A DNA stretch of 64,000 nucleotides. Origin: Caenispirillum salinarum AK4. Its GTDB lineage: Bacteria; Pseudomonadota; Alphaproteobacteria; Rhodospirillales; Rhodospirillaceae. The position numbers and the translations under genes are program-made. Below, piece by piece: positions 52,804 to 61,166 of this stretch (position 1 is its first letter; each line of letters opens with the position of its first letter). The DNA is taken from assembly GCF_000315795.1 (NCBI RefSeq), contig NZ_ANHY01000020.1:62001-126000 (forward strand), given 5' to 3'. Below the pieces are notes generated by a model. That model was not told the origin of the DNA. It saw only the letters and a list, made by a program, of their open reading frames with translations, and searched no databases.

Positions 52804-53241
52804 ATGACCATCACCAAGACCATCACCACCGCCGCTGCTTCCGCCGTGATCGCGCTGGGCGCCGCCCTGGCCGGCACCGCGCCGGCCACCGCCGACGACG
52901 CCCGCATCATCACCAGCGACACCTGGAAGCCCGGTTTCCGCAACGACGGCGACGGCCACTACAGCCGCATCGTCCGCGATCACGACGCCAGCGACTCCCG
53001 GCAGGTGACCCGTGTGGAGCACCGCGACACCTGGGCGCCGGGCTTCCAGGGCAACGGCGAGGGCGACTACGAGCGCCTGGTCAAGGACGTCCAGAGCCCC
53101 CACGGCGGCAGCACCAGCATCGCCACTCGTGACACCTGGGCCCCCGGCTACACGCTCGACGACATGAGCGACTACACCCGCATCGTGCCCAACGGCGACG
53201 CGGGGTCGCAGACCGCCACCATGCCGCAGGACGCCCGCTGA
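52804..53241 (+). CDS. Secreted protein with three DTWxPGF repeats (paralogue 1)
   Basis: 145 residues. Signal peptide 1-30 (cut near ATA-DD). The whole mature chain consists of three ~36-residue units with DTW at 39, 75 and 110: each reads DTW-(K/A)-PG-(F/Y), a Gly/Asp-rich loop, then (D/H)Y-x-R-(I/L)-V. Strong Asp content and no cysteine. No known family was recognised. The next gene is its paralogue, with the same repeat number and spacing. Confidence 0.8.
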   Translation: MTITKTITTAAASAVIALGAALAGTAPATADDARIITSDTWKPGFRNDGDGHYSRIVRDHDASDSRQVTRVEHRDTWAPGFQGNGEGDYERLVKDVQSPHGGSTSIATRDTWAPGYTLDDMSDYTRIVPNGDAGSQTATMPQDAR

Positions 53242-53351
53242 CGTCCGGCGGCCGCCCCGGCCCCCGCACCTCCTCCCGGCGGGGGCCGGCCCGGGCGCTC
53301 AATCGCAGACGCTTTGCCTTAACGAATTTTTTTGACGACCGGAGACCCACC

Positions 53352-53786
53352 ATGACCCCCTTCGCCAAGACCCTCGCCACCGTCGCCGCCACCGCCGCCC
53401 TGGCCGTGGGTGCGGCCCTGGCCGGCGCCGCACCGGCCGCCGCCGCCACCCAGTTGCAGACCGAGGTGAGCGACACCTGGAAGCCCGGCTTCCAGCGCGA
53501 CGACGACGGCCGCTATGTCCGCCACATGGTCGTGCCGCGCGACACCGCACCGCGCCAGGTGACCCGCATCGAGACCCGCGACGCCTGGGCGCCCGGCTTC
53601 CAGAGCACCGGCGACGGCGACTTCCAGCGCCTGGTGCCGCACAGCCAAAACGGCCAGGGCAGCGCCACCATCTCCAAGCGCGACACCTGGGCGCCGGGTT
53701 ATCGCAACGACATGGGCGACTATGTCCGCGTGGTTCCCAATGGCGGCCCCTCCCAGTCCGCCAGCCTGCCGGCCGAGGCGAACTGA
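53352..53786 (+). CDS. Secreted protein with three DTWxPGF repeats (paralogue 2)
   Basis: 144 residues. Signal peptide 1-32 (AAPAAAA). Three repeats with D(T/A)W at 41, 77 and 111, matching paralogue 1 in order, spacing and linker (for example RQVTRIETRD vs RQVTRVEHRD). This marks a whole-gene duplication, 110 bp apart, with the third unit the shortest in both. Function unknown. Confidence 0.8.
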   Translation: MTPFAKTLATVAATAALAVGAALAGAAPAAAATQLQTEVSDTWKPGFQRDDDGRYVRHMVVPRDTAPRQVTRIETRDAWAPGFQSTGDGDFQRLVPHSQNGQGSATISKRDTWAPGYRNDMGDYVRVVPNGGPSQSASLPAEAN

Positions 53787-53807
53787 CGCCACGGCCGGTA
53801 TCCTGAA

Positions 53808-53845
53808 GCGGCTTCCGCAAACCCCCGGCGGAAGCCGCTTTTTTT
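53808..53845 (+). terminator. Terminator after the repeat-protein pair
   Basis: GCGGCTTCCGC (53808-53818) pairs perfectly with GCGGAAGCCGC (53828-53838), followed by seven T. Confidence 0.9.
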
Positions 53846-54012
53846 CGTGCGCCGGCGGCGCCGGGCCGGGCGTCTCACGCGACGGCGATTGGAGCGTCGT
53901 CCGGCATCACGCGACCGTGATTTCGGACCAGACGGTCCGAAGCGTTAGAAAGAAAGAGACAAGGCGACCGAAAAACCACGCCGCGCCGCCACTGGAACGA
54001 ACGGAGGTTTCC

Positions 54013-54570
54013 ATGATCCAGACGCTGAGGACCACCGCCACCGCTGCTGCCGTCGCCCTGGCGTTCGGCGCCGGCGCCGCCACTGCCGCCGACGACACGC
54101 CCTTCGGCGGCCCCGAGAGCCAGGAGTACGCCGCCACCCTGTGGCAGGCCCTGACCGAGGAGCGCTTGGCCGGGGACAACGCCATCGACGGCGTCCCCTA
54201 TCGCGGCACCGAGCCACACGGCGCCATGCTGGAGACCTTCTTCACCACCATGACCGTCGACGGCCACACCGGCATGGTCGCGGTGAAGCGCAACTATGGC
54301 CCGGCGGGCGTCGAGCAGTCGGCGGTCCAGGGCAACCGCGCCGAGCACCTGGGCGCGGTGACCGTCATGTTCCAGCGCGAGGACGGCTACGATCCCGACA
54401 ACATGAACTGGTTCTGGGCCAAGTACCTGCCCGACGGCTCGCTGGATACCAACCCCGCCGGCATGCAACTGGCCGGTCGCGTCGCCAAGGGCGCCGACCA
54501 GGGCTGCATCGCCTGCCACTCGGCCGCGCCCGGGGGCGACTATCTCTATGTCACCGATTTCGTCCGCTGA
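54013..54570 (+). CDS. Cytochrome P460 family protein
   Basis: 185 residues, signal peptide 1-26 (ending TAA-DD), ACGGAGG before the ATG. The single haem motif CIACH (165-169) is near the C-terminus, preceded by GADQG and followed by SAAPGGDYLYVTDF, the P460 family ending. EHLGAVTVMFQREDGYDP and NWFWAKYLPDGSLDTNPAGM are family blocks. P460 proteins oxidise hydroxylamine or relate to NO chemistry, but many members are uncharacterised. Confidence 0.88.
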   Translation: MIQTLRTTATAAAVALAFGAGAATAADDTPFGGPESQEYAATLWQALTEERLAGDNAIDGVPYRGTEPHGAMLETFFTTMTVDGHTGMVAVKRNYGPAGVEQSAVQGNRAEHLGAVTVMFQREDGYDPDNMNWFWAKYLPDGSLDTNPAGMQLAGRVAKGADQGCIACHSAAPGGDYLYVTDFVR

Positions 54571-54665
54571 GCCGTCCGGCACATGACGACCCACCGCCTC
54601 CGCCACCCGGCGGGGGCGGTGGTGCGTTGAAGACATCGGACACAGCAGATGAAGGAGGAGGCCCC

Positions 54666-55148
54666 ATGACCCGTCTCGCCGCCGCCCTGGCGCTTGCCGC
54701 CGGCACCGCCCTGGCTGCCGTCACCGCCGCCACGCCCGCGGCCGCCGATCCCGCCGCCGAAGGGCTGGTGGTCAAGCGCTCGGCCCATTCGGTGACTGAA
54801 ACCCTGGACCGCCTGGCGCAGATGCTGACGGACAACGGCCTGACCGTCTTCACCCGCATCGACCACGCCGAGAATGCCGCCAAGGCGGACCTCGACCTGC
54901 CGCCGACGCAGGTGCTGATCTTCGGCAACCCCAAGCTGGGCACGCCGCTCATGCAGGAAAGCCGCACCACGGCCATCGACCTGCCGCAAAAGGCCCTGGC
55001 GTGGGAGGACGCGGACGGCGCCGTCTGGCTGGCCTACAACCACCCGGCCTGGTTGTCGGAACGTCACGGGCTGGAGGCGCGGCAGGAGGTCCCGGAAAAG
55101 ATCGGCGGCGCGCTCGACACCTTCGCGACGCAAGCCTCGAACGAATAG
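54666..55148 (+). CDS. DUF302 family periplasmic protein
   Basis: 160 residues with a signal peptide (1-27, ending AAA-DP). The DUF302 body has SVTETLDRLAQMLTDNGLTVFTRIDHAENA, PTQVLIFGNPKLGTPLMQ and EDADGAVWLAYNHPAWL. The fold binds unknown ligands; it often occurs beside periplasmic redox proteins. Follows the P460 gene by 95 bp. Confidence 0.88.
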   Translation: MTRLAAALALAAGTALAAVTAATPAAADPAAEGLVVKRSAHSVTETLDRLAQMLTDNGLTVFTRIDHAENAAKADLDLPPTQVLIFGNPKLGTPLMQESRTTAIDLPQKALAWEDADGAVWLAYNHPAWLSERHGLEARQEVPEKIGGALDTFATQASNE

Positions 55149-55228
55149 CTCTTAACGAATAGCTCTTGTCGTTACGGCGCCCTGCCGCCTCACGCGCCCC
55201 GGCAGCGCCACGGCGGCAGGTTCCTTGG

Positions 55229-55612
55229 TCAGTTGGCCTTGGCGCCCGGCGGCGGCGGCAGGATGACGCGGTAGTCCTCGCCGTCGCCGGTAAGCTCGGC
55301 GTGCACGGTGATGTTTGCCACCGCCTCCATGGAGGTGTCGATGGTCCACCGCACCTGCGCCTCGCCGGCCGCGTTGCCGGCGGCCACCGCCTCGGGCAGG
55401 ATCTGCTTCTGCATCAGGCCGGCCACGCCCGCCAGGGCCCGGCCCGCGATGCGCAGCCGCCCGGCGGGCACGGTGAAGGCATAGCCCTCGGCGGCGATGG
55501 CGTCGGCGATGCGCGCAAGCTCGTCCATCATCTCGGCCACCTGCGGGGTCACCCGATCCGTGGTGCGGGCGACGAACCGCAGCTGGGCGATATAGAAGCC
55601 GTAGTCGGCCAT
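55229..55612 (-). CDS. Conserved protein of unknown function
   Basis: 127-residue soluble protein. The first ~75 residues look helical (VTPQVAEMMDELARIADAIAAEG), the last ~50 beta-rich with the Pro-rich end ILPPPPGAK. No family recognised. It is 25 bp downstream of DUF3126 on the same strand and may share its transcript. Confidence 0.6.
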   Translation of the reverse strand: MADYGFYIAQLRFVARTTDRVTPQVAEMMDELARIADAIAAEGYAFTVPAGRLRIAGRALAGVAGLMQKQILPEAVAAGNAAGEAQVRWTIDTSMEAVANITVHAELTGDGEDYRVILPPPPGAKAN

Positions 55613-55637
55613 GACGTAAGGTCCCGCGACGCCGGCC

Positions 55638-55874
55638 TTACAGGCCGCGCGCGTCGGACGGGTCCGGCGGCAGGTCGAGGTCCAGGATGGACATGTGCAG
55701 GTCGTAGGAGACCTCGCCCTCGTCCTCGTCGCGGTGCAGGACGCCGATGAACTCGTCGGCGCAGTAGACCTCCACCGGCTGGCCCTGCTTCTTGGGCGGC
55801 TTCACCACGATGCGCGGGTTGGCGAAGGTGATGCGGAGGTACTCCTGAACCCTGGCGATCTCGGAACGGGTCAC
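55638..55874 (-). CDS. DUF3126 family small protein
   Basis: 78 residues from a GTG at 55874 with GGAGGAGAG upstream; a longer ATG frame exists but lacks a ribosome-binding site. RVQEYLRITFANPRIVVKPP and VEVYCADEFIGVLHRDEDEG match DUF3126, an alphaproteobacterial family without known function, and the end SILDLDLPP is typical. Confidence 0.85.
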   Translation of the reverse strand: MTRSEIARVQEYLRITFANPRIVVKPPKKQGQPVEVYCADEFIGVLHRDEDEGEVSYDLHMSILDLDLPPDPSDARGL

Positions 55875-55901
55875 GGCGTCTCTCCTCCTCTGGTCAGGCA
55901 A

Positions 55902-55940
55902 TGAAAAAGCCCTGCAAGCATATCATGTTGGCAGGGCTTT
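55902..55940 (-). terminator. Minus-strand terminator with no assigned gene upstream
   Basis: AAAGCCCTGC (55906-55915) pairs with GCAGGGCTTT (55931-55940); on the minus strand the stem is followed by TTTTTC. The nearest minus-strand gene lies over 900 bp away. Confidence 0.7.
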
Positions 55941-56857
55941 GGCGTTTCGTCTCGGTGGCCGATGGCTTACGGGCTTTTCCCCGAAGCGTCAAGGCGCAAT
56001 CCCCGGAGCGTCCTCGAGGTCGCCCTCAAGCGGCGTTCGCAGCACCGGTTGCCGCCGTGGGTGCGCCGCCAGACCGCGTTCCGGCCATGGCCGTGTTTTC
56101 CGCCAGTTCCCACGGGGCCGCCGCGGGTTGCCCGCCGCGCCGCCGAAAGGGGCACCTGAGGCTGCCCTACGACCACCTTAAGGGCGCTTCATGGTCGTGT
56201 CTTGGTCGCTGTCGGGTCACCCCGGCGTGTCCCTCGGGTGGCTGTCAGGTCGCTTTCGGGTCTTCTGTCTGAAACCCTCGTTTTCTCAAGCCCTTGGCTG
56301 CGTCTCTTCGGCGCGGACAGCACGCCTTCCTTTCATCCGGACAGCCCGCCCCCGCTGCCCTGCCTGTTCGGATCGATCCGCGCATTGGGTGGCGACGCAT
56401 CGCGTTCACTGCGCTTTTGCCGGCTGGCCGACAGGGAAAGCCCCTCGCCAGCTCCGGACTCGATGAAACCGCTCGATGGAGGTCGCGCCGCCCCGCCCCG
56501 ACGCGGGCACGACCGGCTGCGCAACGGCCGGTGCGTGGAGAAGCGGACAACAGCGCGCGCATCACCGTCGTCGTTCTCTTTGGCGGCGTGGCGCGATGCA
56601 GCTGTCGGAAATCATCTTCCGGACGGTCCATGTGCTGATGGTCGCCCATCACAAGGTCTCCGGCCACATCACCCCGCGTCCGGCAGCTCGACCGGTCAGG
56701 AAGCGGCACCGGCGCTGCGGTGACGCTCAAGCTCCCCCGGTTGATCGGCCTGGACGTCCAATCTGGACGACTGCTAAGGGAACGGTGCGCGCCGGGCGCT
56801 GCCTTTTGACACCCAGCCCGGCGCGCGCCATCAGCAGAGTTGGTAGCAGAGCCCTGC
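55941..56857. other. Region of ~0.9 kb with no recognisable gene
   Basis: All frames here are low-complexity GC-driven translations without domain features. Two 15-bp words, GGTCGCTGTCGGGTC (56204-56218) and GGTCGCTTTCGGGTC (56248-56262), repeat with a 44-bp period. A large perfect hairpin, GCGCGCCGGGC (56787-56797) with GCCCGGCGCGC (56816-56826), lacks a T run. Could be a decayed gene, an unrecognised structured RNA on the minus strand, or inserted DNA. Confidence 0.4.
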
Positions 56858-57064
56858 CTAACCGCCCTGGTCGCGTTTCCGTCGCCTTTTCTCTTCCTTG
56901 CGCTGCTTTTTGGGAAGGTCGCGAAGGTGCTCACGCCAAAGGTATTCCTCCAGGGCCAACGCGACGAGCCCAGTGAGGGTCATGCGCCGCCGCAGCGCGG
57001 CACCCTTGACCCGCCAATACAGTTCGGCGTCGATCCGCACGTTGAGAGGATGCTTTTCCGTCAT
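56858..57064 (-). CDS. Ribbon-helix-helix (Arc/CopG-like) small protein
   Basis: 68 residues from the ATG at 57064 (GGAG seven bases before). PLNVRIDAELYWRVKGAALRRRMTLTGLVALALEEYL fits the beta-strand plus two helices of RHH DNA-binding proteins, followed by a very basic tail (KKQRKEEKRRRKRD). Solitary RHH proteins are often antitoxins or plasmid/island regulators; no toxin partner is adjacent. Confidence 0.65.
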   Translation of the reverse strand: MTEKHPLNVRIDAELYWRVKGAALRRRMTLTGLVALALEEYLWREHLRDLPKKQRKEEKRRRKRDQGG

Positions 57065-57075
57065 ACTACGCTCCA

Positions 57076-57116
57076 GAAAAATGCGCCCGCCGCCCCGCAG
57101 GGGGCGGCGGGCGCCA
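57076..57116 (-). terminator. Terminator after the exonuclease-like gene
   Basis: A 13-bp perfect stem (57083-57095 with 57102-57114) ends on the minus strand in ATTTTTC. It follows the stop of the gene at 57136 and precedes the RHH gene start. Confidence 0.75.
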
Positions 57117-57135
57117 AAGGCCATTGATGCTGCTG

Positions 57136-57864
57136 TTAGATCTGCTGCGCGAGGCCGGCTGGAACCTGGCGGCGGCTTTCAAGGCACTGCACCGCGGTCC
57201 GCAGGTTGCTGCAGGAGCTCTGATGCTCTGCCGCGTCAAGGCGTTCGCTGTACAGTTCATGGTGAAGGAACAGCGCTGCGACGGTGATGGCCTTGCTGAG
57301 GTAGATCCCGGCGAAACTGGCGTTGATGTTCACCGGCGACACGATGGTCGCCGTCTTCAGCCCTGCGGCCGTGCCGTCCGGCAGTTGCAGCACGGCGCCA
57401 ACGGCCTCGAGATGCGGGGCTTCCTCGCCGTGTACGGCCGACAAGGCCCGCCGAAGGTCGATGTGCGGCGGCTGGCCCATGGTCGCAGCCACGAGCGGTG
57501 CCGGCGCCGCCAGGCGATAGGTCAGCGCCCGCGCGCGCAGCATTGCCAGTTCAAGCCGAAGCCCGTCGAAGGTGACGATCCGGGCATCCGGATAGACCTC
57601 CATCGCCTGAAAGAACGCCTGCAGCATTTTCTTCTCGCCGTTGGCATGCCGCTGCAGCACTTGTGCGTCGCGGAGATCCCAGTTGTTGCTTTTGGGCGCC
57701 CTTTCGAGGAGGACATAGGCGATCACGTCCGCCCAATGGGTGAACGGGTTTTCGTCGGTGCACGCCGACGTTCTCAGCGCCCGAGGGACATTCCCGGTCT
57801 GGTCAGGAAGAGCGGCTGGATCACTGTCGCCGCCGATCCAGAGCACGAAAGCATGTTCTGTCAT
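57136..57864 (-). CDS. Protein resembling the PolB-type 3'-5' exonuclease family, probably degenerate
   Basis: 242 residues from the ATG at 57864 (AAGGGA upstream). PDARIVTFDGLRLELAMLRA followed by RALTYRLAAPAPLVAATMGQPP and HIDLRRALSAV echoes the exo II and following blocks of DNA_pol_B_exo2 proteins, where an NG-x-x-FD-x-P-x-L motif is expected; here it is DGLRLELAML, so acidic catalytic residues seem altered. Assignment is tentative. No co-directional partner apart from the RHH gene. Confidence 0.4.
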   Translation of the reverse strand: MTEHAFVLWIGGDSDPAALPDQTGNVPRALRTSACTDENPFTHWADVIAYVLLERAPKSNNWDLRDAQVLQRHANGEKKMLQAFFQAMEVYPDARIVTFDGLRLELAMLRARALTYRLAAPAPLVAATMGQPPHIDLRRALSAVHGEEAPHLEAVGAVLQLPDGTAAGLKTATIVSPVNINASFAGIYLSKAITVAALFLHHELYSERLDAAEHQSSCSNLRTAVQCLESRRQVPAGLAQQI

Positions 57865-58533
57865 TGATGTTTTCCCTTGCATGGGTGTGGAGGCGCAGGA
57901 CTGAAGAGCCATCTGCGCCGCTCTTGCTCAGAAGACTTTTCATTTCCTTCCAAGCTCACCCCACCAGCGGTGGACACTTGCCCGCCGCAGGCGCCGAAGG
58001 GTTGTCAGAGCATATAACCTGTTCGCGGCTTGGTTATCATGACCCGGCTGCTTCAATCACACGGACGGGGCGACTATCCCGCATTCGATGAAGTACGAGG
58101 CGCGGCGGCGGGCTTATCAGAAGCCGGCCGAGGGCCCTTCACTCAGAATTTGGCGGCATGCAATGACCTGACCCCAGCGCCACGGAGGCGGCGGATTTGC
58201 ACCGCCCTGCCGGCGAGCGCGATCCATCAGTCTGCAATCGCCGGCTGCCCCCCAGCTCAAGCTGCCCCTTTCACCGGAACCAGTCACATCGCTCCCTGGA
58301 GCGGACGGAAGGCGGTGTGCCGCATTGCCGACCGCGCCCTGCCCTCCGGCCACATGGCCAGCGGAACCCCGTGTTGCAATGTCGCCACAGTGTGAGCCGA
58401 ATGTCACTTTTGATCACCGCTGTTTGTTGACCAGCTCCATCCACAGCAGTAGCGTCTCACCCGTAGCCGAAAGCGCCGCCGCCACATGTGGCGCCCAACT
58501 GGTTAAACCCACTTGCGAGTAAGGGAAGAGAAA
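57865..58533. other. Gene-free region upstream of the porin gene
   Basis: About 670 bp with no credible coding frame. A palindrome-like ATAACC...GGTTAT lies at 58013-58038. No promoter for the porin was assigned with confidence. Confidence 0.3.
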
Positions 58534-59619
58534 ATGAAGAAGGTCCTGCTTGGCACCTCCGCGCTGATCGCCGCGGCCGCCATTTCCGCTCCGGCGATGG
58601 CCCAGGAGCAGATCCAGCTCGGCATCGGCGGTAAGATGGAACAGTACTTCGGCGTCACCTCGATCGACGACGATGCTGCTGGTTTCGATCCGACCACGAC
58701 CGGCATCAACACGGACGCTGAGGTGTACTTCACCGGCGCCACCACCCTGGACAACGGCCTGACCGTCGGTGCCGTGATCCAGCTCGAGGCCCAGACCAAC
58801 GCGAACGTCACCTTTAACGCTGACGAGCAGTATGCCTACATCGAGGGCGCCTTCGGTCAGCTGCGCGCTGGTCAGAAGAACGGCATCCTGCAGGATCTGG
58901 CCCACACCGCGCCGCAGATCGGCATCTCCTTCCTGGACGCTGCCAGCTTCGTTCCCTCCGCTGGCCTTGCCGTCGGCACCAGCCAGTCCAAGCTCGTGGA
59001 CACCACCGTGTCCGACGACAGCGCCTCCGTCAGCTACATCACGCCGACCCTGGCGGGTTTCAGCGCTGGCGTGACCTTCAATCCGAACCCGGGTGGCGCT
59101 CTTCAGGCGAACCAGGAGGACGGCGCCGGGACCCATAACAAGTTCCAGGTGGGTCTGGCCTACAACGGCGAGTTCTCGGGCGTCGGCATCGGTGTCGACG
59201 GCTCTTACCAGACTGAAGAAGCTGACGATGCCATCGTCGGTGCTGACGATCCGACCGTGTGGCGTGCCGGTCTGAACCTCGCCTACGCCGGTTTCCAGGC
59301 TGGCGGCAGCTATCTCCGCAGCGAGGACACCGCCGATACCGAGACCACGACGTGGGACGCCGGTGTGGCCTACGGTGTCGGCCCCTACCAGGTTGGCGTC
59401 GGCTACGTTCAGACCGAGGTCGATGACGGTACCGTCGCCAACGATGTGGACGAGTACCGTCAGGTTCAGCTGTCCGGCTCGTATCAGATGGGCCCGGGCA
59501 TCAAGGCCGTCGGCGGCCTCTTCTGGTACGAGTCCGAGAGCAACGTCGGCCTCGGCACCACCACCACCAACGAGCGCGACGGTGGCGGCGGCATCGTCGG
59601 TCTGGCGCTGACCTTCTAA
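58534..59619 (+). CDS. Outer-membrane porin
   Basis: 361 residues; AAGGGAAGAG precedes the ATG. Signal peptide 1-23 (MKKVLLGTSALIAAAAISAPAMA). The mature chain is made of alternating beta-strands with loops rich in Asp/Thr/Gly and ends in a strand closing with Phe (VGLALTF), the outer-membrane insertion signal. VYFTGATTLDNGLTVGAVIQLEA and YIEGAFGQLRAGQ match general porins of alphaproteobacteria. Codon use is strongly biased, suggesting high expression. A strong terminator follows. Confidence 0.92.
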   Translation: MKKVLLGTSALIAAAAISAPAMAQEQIQLGIGGKMEQYFGVTSIDDDAAGFDPTTTGINTDAEVYFTGATTLDNGLTVGAVIQLEAQTNANVTFNADEQYAYIEGAFGQLRAGQKNGILQDLAHTAPQIGISFLDAASFVPSAGLAVGTSQSKLVDTTVSDDSASVSYITPTLAGFSAGVTFNPNPGGALQANQEDGAGTHNKFQVGLAYNGEFSGVGIGVDGSYQTEEADDAIVGADDPTVWRAGLNLAYAGFQAGGSYLRSEDTADTETTTWDAGVAYGVGPYQVGVGYVQTEVDDGTVANDVDEYRQVQLSGSYQMGPGIKAVGGLFWYESESNVGLGTTTTNERDGGGGIVGLALTF

Positions 59620-59646
59620 TCGAAGGCTGCTACAGCTTGGCCATGG

Positions 59647-59677
59647 AAAGGGAGCGGCATTCGTCGCTCCCTTTTTC
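59647..59677 (+). terminator. Terminator of the porin gene
   Basis: AAAGGGAGCG (59647-59656) pairs with CGCTCCCTTT (59665-59674), then TTCTTT. Confidence 0.85.
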
Positions 59678-59722
59678 TTTGGGCGATATCTGCACCTTGT
59701 AGTAGGACACCAGCGGCTTAGG

Positions 59723-60865
59723 TTAGAAGCGCAAGCGGGCGCCTAGCAGCGCCGCGGCGACCGCTGGGAGCTCCCGGGTTGGATGGTCGTAGACATGGAA
59801 CCGAAGCCCTACATATAGGTCTGTCGCCCAATCATCGACCACCTGCACCGCCTGTAGTCCCGCTACCCAGGCGATGCCGCCCGTTGTTTCCATGTTCCGC
59901 ACAACTGCGCCATCAACAGAAACGGCATTTTCACCGATGGCCCATATATCGCCGCGCCAGCCAGTCTTTATGTAGACGGCTGTGATGGCCCTGCCTTGTT
60001 CCACATCCTCCCATCCCCCGGCCAGCGTCGCCACCCATCCCGACGGGAGCCGCAGCGACGCCGAGCCATTAACCCGGTGTCGGTCGCTGTCGCCTGATGC
60101 CAAGCCGGCGGCACCCTTTATCTCCGCGCCGCCAAAAGACGCTGCGCTCCGGACGGCGACATCCCAGGCCTGGTGCTCATCTACACTGGCGGAAACAGTC
60201 AGTCCCCCGATTTCTGGCGTGTCGTAACGCAGGCGGTCGCGCTTGCCCAGGCCATCCAGGTTGGTGAAGGCGTCGCCCACCCGGATGTGCGTCAGACTGC
60301 CATCGCCAGAGCGGAAGAACAAACCGCCAGCCACGTCACCGATGTCCGAGCCGCCGGCCAATGTTGTTCCGGAAATGTCGACTTCAGATGTGTCCTCGGT
60401 CGCCATCGGCCCATGGCCGATCCACAGACGACCGAGCCTGCTCATGCCGAACCAGACTTCCAGGCGGCGCTCGTTCAGTTTGCTGTTCGTGTCTCCCCAG
60501 AGATCTCGCTGACTGACCTCGGTGGTCGCGTTGGCGTTCACTTCTACTTCGACGGCGGCACCAGCGCTCCAAGTCATGCCGCCACCGGTTTCGACAACAC
60601 CCGTGAGGCGGGTTGAGGAATGGTCATTATCGGCGAAAAAGGCGTTGGTTCCACCACCGTCCGCTGCAACAAGGACGGCGCGATTAAGCTGCCCCGACAG
60701 CGTCACCCGAAGCCCTAGCAGCCCAGCGCGCTCTATAGGAGCGGCTCCCGTAGCATCCGTTGCCTCGCCGGCGAACGCCGGACCGGCAAACGCCAGCCAC
60801 GCCGCCACCGCGGCCGGCGAGAGCGCGTGGCGCGCAGCGAGGTTAGGGCGGTGGCGCCGAGGCAT
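59723..60865 (-). CDS. Second porin-like outer-membrane protein
   Basis: 380 residues from the ATG at 60865 (AAGGG upstream; a GTG at 60892 is the alternative). Signal peptide to about residue 32 (FAGPAFA). LRVTLSGQLNRAVLVAAD, WSAGAAVEVEVNAN, LEVWFGMSRLGRLWIGHGP (compare the porin ...GQLRAGQ) and the final LLGARLRF with terminal Phe identify a 16-strand porin. Less GC-biased than typical, and divergent in sequence from the neighbouring porin with which it converges. Confidence 0.82.
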   Translation of the reverse strand: MPRRHRPNLAARHALSPAAVAAWLAFAGPAFAGEATDATGAAPIERAGLLGLRVTLSGQLNRAVLVAADGGGTNAFFADNDHSSTRLTGVVETGGGMTWSAGAAVEVEVNANATTEVSQRDLWGDTNSKLNERRLEVWFGMSRLGRLWIGHGPMATEDTSEVDISGTTLAGGSDIGDVAGGLFFRSGDGSLTHIRVGDAFTNLDGLGKRDRLRYDTPEIGGLTVSASVDEHQAWDVAVRSAASFGGAEIKGAAGLASGDSDRHRVNGSASLRLPSGWVATLAGGWEDVEQGRAITAVYIKTGWRGDIWAIGENAVSVDGAVVRNMETTGGIAWVAGLQAVQVVDDWATDLYVGLRFHVYDHPTRELPAVAAALLGARLRF

Positions 60866-61166
60866 GAGCGTTGACCCTTGTCGTCGATCCACGGCTGGAC
60901 CGCTAATTGGCGGCGTCCACCGTCAACGCACCAACGGGCGGGTTGGTGCGCGGCCGCTCCGGCAGTCATCGCCGGCCGGAGCGGCCGGGTCAATTACCAA
61001 AGCCATCAGCAGCGGGCCGAAGAAAGGCTCGTACTTGTGCCAGCGCAGGACTGAGCGGATGTATATTGGCTTGCTCGCCTACCAGAGGTTGGGGTTAGAC
61101 ATGCCGCGCTTGTTCTTGTGATAGCGCGTGGCCGCGTCGTACCAGTCCAGGTCCAGGTGACCGATC
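60866..61166. other. Gene-free spacer between the porin and the transposase pseudogene
   Basis: No coding frame supported. It would be expected to hold the left end of the IS256-family element, but no left inverted repeat was found. Confidence 0.3.

Noticed and set aside
56202-56934. Overlapping frames of 170-230 residues on both strands in the gene desert
   Set aside because: No ribosome-binding site, domain, signal peptide or consistent codon bias on either strand.
60866-61166. Search for a left inverted repeat of the IS256-family element
   Set aside because: No sequence matching the inverse of the right-end-like words was found, so full element borders are not claimed.
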